Origin: Candidatus Acidulodesulfobacterium acidiphilum
Lineage (GTDB): Bacteria; SZUA-79; Acidulodesulfobacterales; Acidulodesulfobacteraceae
Reading direction: 5' to 3'
DNA length: 64,000 nucleotides
NCBI GenBank assembly: GCA_008534395.1
Contig: SHMQ01000005.1
Coordinates: 48,851-112,850, forward strand
The notes under the pieces were generated by a model that saw only the letters and a program-made list of their open reading frames with translations, was not told the origin of the DNA and made no database searches. Position 1 is the stretch's first letter, and every line of letters starts with the position of its first letter. Shown piece by piece: positions 1 through 6,462 of this stretch. The position numbers were made by a program, and so were the translations under genes.

Positions 1-7
1 AAATATA

Positions 8-964
8 TTAACCATGATTTTTCTTAAGCAATTCTTCTACTTTTAATTCATTAATTTCAGGACGAAAATCTTTATATTTTTTAACAAGGTCATAAATACT
101 TTGCGCCTTAAAATGGCAATAAATATGCCGACCAGCAAATTTAACAATATAATAATTGAATTTTTTAGCTATTTGATTTGTTCTTTTTTTAAAATTCATT
201 TTCATGAAATCGGAATTAGAAGAACCCCAGATACAGTAATCTTTAGATAATGGCATTATGTAAGTTTTCTTATTCTTACTTTTTTCGTAAATATATATAA
301 ACGGATAATCGCTCGTTAAAAATTTATATTCTCCTACAGGACCAATAACCCGCCAATAAGCTCTCTGAAAATCTTGATTAAAATTATCTTGCATTAAGAT
401 TAACCACATAAGAGACTCCTGTTTATCTACCTCATAGCGCCCATCTATGTTAATATATTTTTGCCTTTCCGTTTCTATTTCTTCATCGCTAAACCTTATA
501 TTATAACCATTCTTGCGACGATTATTTATATACTCGCGAAAAATTTCTTTATCTTTTGCTTTTAAGGCAATTTCTTTAATAATTGTATTTGCAATAGGCT
601 TAATCATATTTCTTGTTGTTGGTGTCCTAATGGCCATCGTTACAAGAAAATCGGAAACAAAAGTTGAAAATTCGTTATCGGCTAATTTTTGTCCGCCAAT
701 AATTTTCTCCAACAATAGGGCGGCATTACTTTCTTTTTCCGCAAATATGTTTTCTATTGTTTCGGAATCTGTAGTACCATCTGGCAATTTTACGGTATAT
801 CCGTGTTTTTCATATCCTATAGCAGCAGGCGAAACTCCTGTCAAAACTTCACTATAACTTTCTGTTTTATCCTTTGAATAAACACATAGCTTACCTGACG
901 TATCCGTAAAACCTTTTAAATAAAATATTGGTATATAATGGTGTTTTCTTTTAGGGTTATTCAT
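8..964 (-). CDS. DUF4238 family protein
   Basis: A 318-residue soluble protein. The N-terminus has the family's hallmark block of basic residues followed by HHYIP and FYLKGF (residues 8-19), and a later LTSDYPFIY segment (about residues 217-225) matches the conserved LTSDxP of DUF4238. The function of the family is not established; members are often found on mobile elements. It is the last gene of the element before the left edge and reads in the same direction as the recombinase next to it, 18 bases away. No signal peptide or membrane segment is seen. The family call is from recognition of these motifs. Confidence 0.7.
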   Translation of the reverse strand: MNNPKRKHHYIPIFYLKGFTDTSGKLCVYSKDKTESYSEVLTGVSPAAIGYEKHGYTVKLPDGTTDSETIENIFAEKESNAALLLEKIIGGQKLADNEFSTFVSDFLVTMAIRTPTTRNMIKPIANTIIKEIALKAKDKEIFREYINNRRKNGYNIRFSDEEIETERQKYINIDGRYEVDKQESLMWLILMQDNFNQDFQRAYWRVIGPVGEYKFLTSDYPFIYIYEKSKNKKTYIMPLSKDYCIWGSSNSDFMKMNFKKRTNQIAKKFNYYIVKFAGRHIYCHFKAQSIYDLVKKYKDFRPEINELKVEELLKKNHG

Positions 965-982
965 TTTAAATATAGAGCAAAT

Positions 983-1630
983 TTATTTATATATACTTAG
1001 ATTGTTTTTCGAATTAACCTTTCCGATAGCTTCTTCCATATCTTTATTGCTGAATTTCAAATAAACCAAAGTACTGTTTATGTTGGCGTGTCCCAGAAAG
1101 TTCTTGATATGCATGAAATTTACGTTGTCATCCGCTAAATGTATTGCCCTGGTATGCCTCAAAACATGTATATGCGCCCTATCTTTGTATCCGGCGCCTA
1201 ATATTCTTATCACAAATTTCTTAAAGGCTTTATCCGCCGCCCGTGCAGTTATGGGCATATCCTTTTTCGCAAAAATATATTCTCCACTATATTCAATATG
1301 CCTGGCAAGTATCATGGAAAGCAATTTCGATGAAACAGGGAGCATTTTATAAAGTTTTCTTCTTTGTTTAAGAATAGGAAGCCTCACCCTCGAACCTTTT
1401 ACGTCCACGTCGGCATACTTAACCGAAAGCGTTTCCGAAACCCTGGAGCCGGTTTCATAAATAAACAAAAAAAGCAGCTGATAAAATTCGTTGTCGATTC
1501 CAGATAGCAGCTTATCCAATTCATCAGCATATAGAAACTTAATAGTTTCGTCCGGCTTTTTAAAATTAGTCTTACTTAGGGTTATTTTGCCGTCTTTTTT
1601 GACCTCTTCGTATATAATAACGTCGTTCAT
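983..1630 (-). CDS. Tyrosine recombinase / phage-type integrase, short
   Basis: A site-specific recombinase of about 215 residues. The catalytic set is complete: Arg63 in GSRVSE, His155 and Arg158 in HVLRHT, His181 in LGHANI, and the nucleophile Tyr190. The N-terminal core-binding domain is very short, so the protein is close to a bare catalytic domain. I place the start at the ATG at 1630, which has a GGAAGG ribosome site 9 bases upstream, rather than the GTG six bases further out. The start overlaps the control region of the cytochrome gene that ends at 1633. It could catalyse integration or excision of the element, or resolve plasmid dimers as Xer-like enzymes do. Confidence 0.85.
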   Translation of the reverse strand: MNDVIIYEEVKKDGKITLSKTNFKKPDETIKFLYADELDKLLSGIDNEFYQLLFLFIYETGSRVSETLSVKYADVDVKGSRVRLPILKQRRKLYKMLPVSSKLLSMILARHIEYSGEYIFAKKDMPITARAADKAFKKFVIRILGAGYKDRAHIHVLRHTRAIHLADDNVNFMHIKNFLGHANINSTLVYLKFSNKDMEEAIGKVNSKNNLSIYK

Positions 1631-1632
1631 TT

Positions 1633-1986
1633 TCACTTTCCTTCCACTAACGAATTAAGATAATATGCCACGTCTTTTACCTGAGCGTTCGTCAAAATCT
1701 CCGAACAAACCGTATCCATCTTACAAGAACGTATAACTTTCATTGTTTCTTTTATGGTCAAATGCCTGTTGCCGAAATCGTAAAGCGAATCTATCCCGCG
1801 AATGTTTTTGTCTTTAATAAGAGAATGGCACCTTAGGCATCCGGATTTAATAAATATAGCCCTGCCGTTTTTTATTGCCTTATCCGCCGTGTTTTGATTT
1901 GCATCCGCCCGCAGAGTCGCGGGAAATAAAAAGAATACAAACATTAACATAATTACTGCAATAATAATATTTTTGCGGTCGTTCAA
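1633..1986 (-). CDS. Small secreted c-type cytochrome
   Basis: A 117-residue protein with an N-terminal hydrophobic signal (residues 7-25) and one heme-binding CxxCH motif, C50-L-R-C53-H54. Several methionines follow (around residues 83 and 91) that could supply the second axial ligand. The size fits a class I monoheme cytochrome c exported to the periplasm, where it would carry electrons. The start is TTG with a GGGAGG ribosome site 8 bases upstream, and it overlaps the stop of the prepilin peptidase gene, so the two are translationally coupled. A cytochrome among conjugation cargo is unusual; the partner oxidoreductase is not visible here. Confidence 0.8.
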   Translation of the reverse strand: MNDRKNIIIAVIMLMFVFFLFPATLRADANQNTADKAIKNGRAIFIKSGCLRCHSLIKDKNIRGIDSLYDFGNRHLTIKETMKVIRSCKMDTVCSEILTNAQVKDVAYYLNSLVEGK

Positions 1987-2594
1987 AATTTCATCCTCCC
2001 AAAATAGAACAATACGGCAGTCGAAAGCAGTAAAAAGGGAACGAATGCCATATGCAATTGCAACTTTTCCGTCTTTCTAAATATGCTTGCACCGTAAATA
2101 CCGAAACGCATAGCTATTATGCCCATTATTATAGAAAACAATGCAATTGCGAGCATATTCCATACCCCGACAAAAATACCTATAGCCCCGGCGCATAAAA
2201 CGTCGCCCATCGCATAGGAACCCAGCCTGGTTATATTGACAACCACGAATATTCCGGAACCTATAAGCGCCCATTCAACGACGGATAAAAGACGTTCGCC
2301 TCCGGCCGCAGCGAATATAAAACCCAAAACTATGAGAAAGATAGCATTAGGCACTTTTATTTTTTCAAACAAGCTGTCGGTCAACGACATAAGTATTAAA
2401 AGCGCAAACAACCCCAGATATTTGGCATCATATAAAATTACCCCGGTAAAATCTAAATGACGGTCGAAGATTGCATTATATAGAGCATTTATAATTTTAC
2501 CGCATGCTAAAAGCAAAAACCTGTATAAAATTAAAATGCTTAAAACAGTTGCCGCAACAGGCAATATAAAAATTCTTTTTGTTTTAATAGGCAT
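1983..2594 (-). CDS. Prepilin peptidase (A24 family, CpaA/TadV-like)
   Basis: A 203-residue integral membrane protein with about six hydrophobic segments. It has the two aspartates of A24 aspartic peptidases: Asp73 in SLTD followed by the V-P-N turn (residues 81-83), and Asp131 in the AMGD motif that stands for GxGD. The zinc-binding and methylase part of full PilD is missing, as in CpaA/TadV types. Such enzymes cut class III signal peptides of type IV pilins at the inner membrane. No prepilin with a clear class III leader was seen in the window, so the substrate is unknown. It is followed by, and coupled to, the cytochrome gene. Confidence 0.8.
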   Translation of the reverse strand: MPIKTKRIFILPVAATVLSILILYRFLLLACGKIINALYNAIFDRHLDFTGVILYDAKYLGLFALLILMSLTDSLFEKIKVPNAIFLIVLGFIFAAAGGERLLSVVEWALIGSGIFVVVNITRLGSYAMGDVLCAGAIGIFVGVWNMLAIALFSIIMGIIAMRFGIYGASIFRKTEKLQLHMAFVPFLLLSTAVLFYFGRMKF

Positions 2595-2595
2595 A

Positions 2596-2847
2596 TTATT
2601 TTATAAATTTTTCAGCGAGAATCAATACGCCTTCGGTATAACTATACCCTAATCCGGCATTATTAATACCTTTTCCGGAGATAACGGACTGTATTCCCAC
2701 TATTCTATATTTTTCCATATTTAAAATATTTATAGCTTTATTTATATCCTCCCCAAACTGATTAGTATTTATTTGATAATTAGAATCTTTACTTAATGAA
2801 AATGCCGGAACGAACACAGTCTTATTTAATTCTTCAAAAAACTCCAT
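2596..2847 (-). CDS. Small protein of unknown function
   Basis: An 83-residue soluble protein that I do not recognise. It is preceded by a strong ribosome site (AAGGAGGG, 9 bases from the ATG) and ends one base before the start of the prepilin peptidase gene, so it is very likely translated and in the same operon. The middle reads as an alternating helix-strand pattern ending in a glycine-rich turn (GLGYSYTEG). No cysteines, signal peptide or membrane segment is seen. Confidence 0.6.
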   Translation of the reverse strand: MEFFEELNKTVFVPAFSLSKDSNYQINTNQFGEDINKAINILNMEKYRIVGIQSVISGKGINNAGLGYSYTEGVLILAEKFIK

Positions 2848-2865
2848 TTTTAAAACCCTCCTTTT

Positions 2866-3858
2866 TTATTTTTTTAAAAACAGAAAATCCAAATTCTTTA
2901 AATATAAAACTATAGAACTGCCTTTTACCGCCGGAATCCCCCGAGCGAACCATTTTATATCGTAATAATTCTTCCTGTCTTTTGCCGCGGATTCCATAAA
3001 ATCTACGATATCCCTGTGGGACCTTGGCATATGCTCAACATTTACAATTTCTATAAGCACGTAAAAAGGAACGGTGCTCCCGTTCTTAAGAAGTATACGC
3101 TTATTGGAGTTTACCTGATATAGACTTCCGCGTTTTTCTATATAACCCTTTCCGTGATATATCCTTTCTCTTTTAAAATCTAAAAATTCTTCTTTATACA
3201 GACTTTTAAAACCGTAATAATAGTTTGTAGCGTTATCCTTTGAAAACACAAGATTTTTAGCGGACAACTCTTTTTTGACGTATTCGTTAAACTGCTCCTT
3301 ACTCCACTTATTTTCGTCGCGAAGTTTAAAGGCTTTTTTGTAAAATAACGCATAGCATTCGGCAAACGATCTCATAGAATACACCCTTGATGCCGAATTT
3401 CTTGCTCCGTCAATATAGCAGTCGGACGATTTGCCCTTGTGAACGACACTCCGTAGAGCTTCATTAGAAACTGCCTGTTGCATTTTGCGCCGCGAATCGC
3501 TTTCAGCCCTATTCTGCCAATAAGACTCGGTCCTGACCGCAAAAATTTCAGGATCGTCAGCGGAGGGTTTATTTGTGCGCGAACCAGTTAAAACTCCCCC
3601 TGTTTCTTCCTGGTCGACTTTTTCCAGCGCTTCGAATTCGCAACCCAAAGCGTGTCCTTTCCCTGGAAATGAAGCAAAATAAGGCTGCTTTATAAGTTCT
3701 TCGTTTCTATCCCTATAAATGTTCTTGGCAATAAGCCTAACATCGCAATAAGGACAGAAAAACTCGTCGTAAATTATATCCTCATCGAGATAAAGTTCCC
3801 TGTAATACCACGCCGAATGTTTTTCGCCTTTAATTTTAACCGAAGCTTCGGAAGACAT
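2866..3858 (-). CDS. Zinc-finger protein, CoiA-like N-terminal region
   Basis: A 330-residue soluble protein. An N-terminal CPYC pair (around residues 35-38) followed by a histidine and GC near residue 70 suggests a zinc-binding module like that in competence protein CoiA and related DUF proteins of mobile elements. The rest is rich in Lys, Arg and Tyr and has no nuclease motif that I can identify with confidence. It starts four bases after the end of the ExoX-like gene, so the two form an operon and may share a nucleic-acid role. The CoiA link is an inference from the Cys/His pattern only. Confidence 0.5.
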   Translation of the reverse strand: MSSEASVKIKGEKHSAWYYRELYLDEDIIYDEFFCPYCDVRLIAKNIYRDRNEELIKQPYFASFPGKGHALGCEFEALEKVDQEETGGVLTGSRTNKPSADDPEIFAVRTESYWQNRAESDSRRKMQQAVSNEALRSVVHKGKSSDCYIDGARNSASRVYSMRSFAECYALFYKKAFKLRDENKWSKEQFNEYVKKELSAKNLVFSKDNATNYYYGFKSLYKEEFLDFKRERIYHGKGYIEKRGSLYQVNSNKRILLKNGSTVPFYVLIEIVNVEHMPRSHRDIVDFMESAAKDRKNYYDIKWFARGIPAVKGSSIVLYLKNLDFLFLKK

Positions 3859-3862
3859 ATTG

Positions 3863-4531
3863 CTATACCGCTAATAATAAAGCTTTTTTTAAATAAGGGT
3901 CAATATCTTTTAAATTTAACAGCGCCCATTCTATATAATCCGGCGGCAGCTCGCCTATGGGCGTTCCTTTGTGTTTGCCAAACGGCATGGTTTCAGGAAT
4001 CCTGTATTCCTCCGAAATTTTCCAGAGCTCATTCCATGATTTCACGCCGAGCACATTCACGATTTTACTTAATATAAACCGGCAGATTTTTACGTCGGTC
4101 AAAGCGGAGTGCGCTGACTTCAACCTTTCCCTGACTTTTCTTTTGTCCTGAGATAGCATATATATAAGCGCCGCCTGAGAATAAGAACCGGCATCCTTCC
4201 AAATCCGCCTCGAAAGGGCAAGGGTATCTATGCGTTTTACTTCCGGACAGCCTATGGCTTCCCAATCGTAGTCTATTTTATGTCCGATTATATATTCCGT
4301 TTCCTGCGGAAGTTCGAAAGTTTTATAAGAAGGCTCGTCGGCCACGTCTTCGTCCAGAATATGATGCACGGCCATGGCTCCGAATTCGATAGGCTTACCA
4401 GGATTATACCTATGCTCGAATTCATGGACTATACCCAAAGATTCGACATCATTCAGTCCGAGCCACGCGATTTCGACCGGACGAGGTTCGGCGAAACCGG
4501 TTGTTTCCGTATCTATTATAACGGCTTTCAT
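3863..4531 (-). CDS. ExoX-like DEDDh 3'-5' exonuclease
   Basis: A DnaQ-fold exonuclease of 222 residues. Exo I is IIDTETTG with Asp7 and Glu9, Exo II is GHKIDYD, and Exo III carries HSALTD, which is the DEDDh arrangement. The C-terminus has the PFGKHKG and LPPDYIEWAL motifs of the DUF3820-type tail typical of exodeoxyribonuclease X. The enzyme would degrade or trim DNA 3' ends. An in-frame reading extends up to 4711, but I choose the ATG at 4531 because AAGGAG lies 9 bases upstream and the protein then begins directly with the first exonuclease strand. The extra upstream residues look non-homologous. Confidence 0.8.
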   Translation of the reverse strand: MKAVIIDTETTGFAEPRPVEIAWLGLNDVESLGIVHEFEHRYNPGKPIEFGAMAVHHILDEDVADEPSYKTFELPQETEYIIGHKIDYDWEAIGCPEVKRIDTLALSRRIWKDAGSYSQAALIYMLSQDKRKVRERLKSAHSALTDVKICRFILSKIVNVLGVKSWNELWKISEEYRIPETMPFGKHKGTPIGELPPDYIEWALLNLKDIDPYLKKALLLAV

Positions 4532-4773
4532 TAATTCATTCTCCTTGATTTCCTCAATGTTATCCGGACCAAAAACTTCGATGATAGATTTTAACGCCTC
4601 ATTTTCCATAAAGGTTTTCCTATTTGTTCTTATTACAACAAAAAAGGAACTAAGTGTCAATACATAATTTATTAATAATGCAAAGCCGTATAAAATGCTT
4701 TTCTCGGCCAAAATACCTTCACATATATAGCAAATTATTTCAGGGAATATGATTGAAAACCGGCGGGAGGATA

Positions 4774-4816
4774 TTTAAAAAGTTCTTAATATATATGATA
4801 TTAAGAACTTTTTAAA
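4774..4816 (-). terminator. Perfect 19-bp hairpin terminator
   Basis: Arms 4774-4792 and 4798-4816 are perfect inverted copies around a 5-base loop, and each arm ends in a run of A or T. It lies just after the putative toxin gene (ends 4845) and before the exonuclease operon. It would stop transcription leaving the toxin-antitoxin pair and could work in both directions. Confidence 0.65.
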
Positions 4817-4844
4817 AAGCCAAAGAATAAAATTGATTATTTAG

Positions 4845-5291
4845 TTACACTGAAGAACGTTTTTTATTTTTATATAATTTGTGGTCGGGATCCAACCATA
4901 CCACGCAAAAAATATTTCCTATAAAGAATCCATGAACTCTGCCATGCTCATTAGAGGAAAGAGCAAATTGAAATTCGCCACCGTTAACAATTTTATCTTC
5001 ATTTGGAATGCCGAAACAAGTTTCGGTGGTCTCTTTCCAATCTATACGGTGACATCTTAACGTTTTCCCTTTAGCGCCGATATCATTAACTCTTATTTGC
5101 GAAACATCTCGTAATCTTTCTATAAGACAATTAAAATAAGAGAATCCTTTACCATTACAATTAAATTTCTTATGGTTTAAATTCAAATAGCGAAAAGAGA
5201 AAATTATTTCTTTATCTTTTAAAAAGGCTTCTTGAGATGCCGTTTTAACACGTTCATTTTGTTTGGGAATAGAGGAGGGCTTAATTGACAT
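4845..5291 (-). CDS. Putative toxin partner of Panacea antitoxin
   Basis: A 148-residue soluble protein that I cannot assign to a named family with certainty. The conserved-looking part is the C-terminal half: a block with HGRVHGFF (about residues 115-122) followed by VVWLDPDHKLY (about 129-139). It starts 19 bases after the stop of the Panacea-domain gene and shares its terminator, so the pair forms a two-gene operon. Panacea (DUF4065) antitoxins are known to pair with many unrelated toxins, and this gene holds the toxin position. That it is a toxin is an inference from context. Confidence 0.55.
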   Translation of the reverse strand: MSIKPSSIPKQNERVKTASQEAFLKDKEIIFSFRYLNLNHKKFNCNGKGFSYFNCLIERLRDVSQIRVNDIGAKGKTLRCHRIDWKETTETCFGIPNEDKIVNGGEFQFALSSNEHGRVHGFFIGNIFCVVWLDPDHKLYKNKKRSSV

Positions 5292-5310
5292 TCAATACTA
5301 AAACCATGAT

Positions 5311-5766
5311 TTACATATTTAAAAGGCGAGAATAAAAGATTTGCATTGTTTTTTCAGATATTATCTCATTAGAAGGCTCATATGGAGAAATTCCTTTTCT
5401 TGCTTCCTGCCATGGCAACTCATTGTGAGTCATTATCTCAAGTTCAAGTCCATCGTATTTAAAATATGCTTCGGCTACCTCGTCTAAAAAGTCCGCTATA
5501 TCTTTAGTTATAGAGGCAGGAACTTTTTTTACTTCGATGTTTATAGGTGACCATCTAAAATCCTTAAATTTTCTATATAATTCAGGCTGAACAGGACCAT
5601 GAACCCAAGCCTCAAATTTTTCCGTAAAAAGAGGCTTATCATTATTAGCCAAATACCACGCCTGAGCATAATAAACGAGCTTTTGAAGCTTAAGATTACT
5701 TAGAAATGAACCTACTTGATTTGCCTTAAAAATAAAATATTTTGCAACATCGGAAGCTGTAGTCAT
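5311..5766 (-). CDS. Panacea (DUF4065/SocA-like) antitoxin
   Basis: A 151-residue protein with the Panacea signature through the N-terminal two thirds: KLQKLVYYAQAWYL (about residues 27-40), then EAWVHGPVQPELY (about 47-59). Panacea domains act as antitoxins that neutralise diverse toxins, and the related SocA is a proteolytic adaptor. The gene comes first in a two-gene operon with a 148-residue partner downstream. A run of seven G residues about 12 bases before the ATG probably serves as an unusual ribosome site. The family assignment is secure; the toxin it binds is inferred. Confidence 0.85.
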   Translation of the reverse strand: MTTASDVAKYFIFKANQVGSFLSNLKLQKLVYYAQAWYLANNDKPLFTEKFEAWVHGPVQPELYRKFKDFRWSPINIEVKKVPASITKDIADFLDEVAEAYFKYDGLELEIMTHNELPWQEARKGISPYEPSNEIISEKTMQIFYSRLLNM

Positions 5767-6108
5767 TTTAACCGCCCCCCCCTAATTTATTAAATAAAAC
5801 ATTTGTTTATATTTTAAATTGTATTATTGTTTCTTTATAAAGTCAATCGGAAATTTTTAATAAAAACTTAAAAATATACACAAACCTATTATTTTATCTT
5901 ATAAAATAATGAAACGAAAAATAAAACGCTAATAATATATTTTTTGCCTAAAGTATTTTAACAATTCATAAATAAAAGCTGTCCATAAAGTATCAGACGT
6001 CGAATTGCCGGCAACGTAAGATATGCGAGGAGAGATAGACAATAAACCTAAAACCGCAAAAAAATAATATTATTTTTTTATGCTATCGCTCTTTTATAAT
6101 TTTCAGTT
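5767..6108. other. Intergenic region without recognisable gene
   Basis: About 340 bases, very AT-rich. It must hold the promoter of the Panacea pair at its left end (the gene reads leftward) and the 3' end of the transfer operon at its right. I see no convincing open frame with a ribosome site, no RNA motif and no strong hairpin. Confidence 0.4.
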
Positions 6109-6342
6109 TCAATCTTTATTAATATAATTTTTTACCGACTTTCTAACTGAAGGGAATAAAAGCAGAAGCGGAGATTCTATAGACATCCAAGTCCAAAAAA
6201 ACGAACCTTTCTCTTCTTCCGGTTCTATAGGTTTTAAAAGCTTAACGGCGGGGTCGTTATCTTTAGCCATTTTATTTATGAGCATAAACAATAAAACTAT
6301 AGGAATGAAAATAGCAACTATTATAATCAAAATAACAGCCAT
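6109..6342 (-). CDS. Small single-pass membrane protein
   Basis: A 77-residue protein with one long hydrophobic segment at the N-terminus (about residues 2-24), followed by a charged cytoplasmic or periplasmic part with a proline-glutamate stretch. An outer TTG start at 6369 is possible, but the ATG at 6342 has GAGGAGGT 8 bases upstream and is much the better choice. It follows traG by 120 bases in the same direction and may be the last gene of the transfer operon. I do not recognise a family. Confidence 0.6.
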   Translation of the reverse strand: MAVILIIIVAIFIPIVLLFMLINKMAKDNDPAVKLLKPIEPEEEKGSFFWTWMSIESPLLLLFPSVRKSVKNYINKD

Positions 6343-6462
6343 TGAAATTACCTCCTCATTTAAATTCAAACATTTTCGTATTTTTAATTAATTATATAAT
6401 AAACATCTAAATTGTCAAATTAGTTATTTTATTCTTGTTTATTATATAGCAAATTTTATATT

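Noticed and set aside
4532-4711. Upstream extension of the ExoX-like gene
   Set aside because: The extension has no ribosome site of its own and no exonuclease similarity; the ATG at 4531 has AAGGAG and begins with the first catalytic strand.
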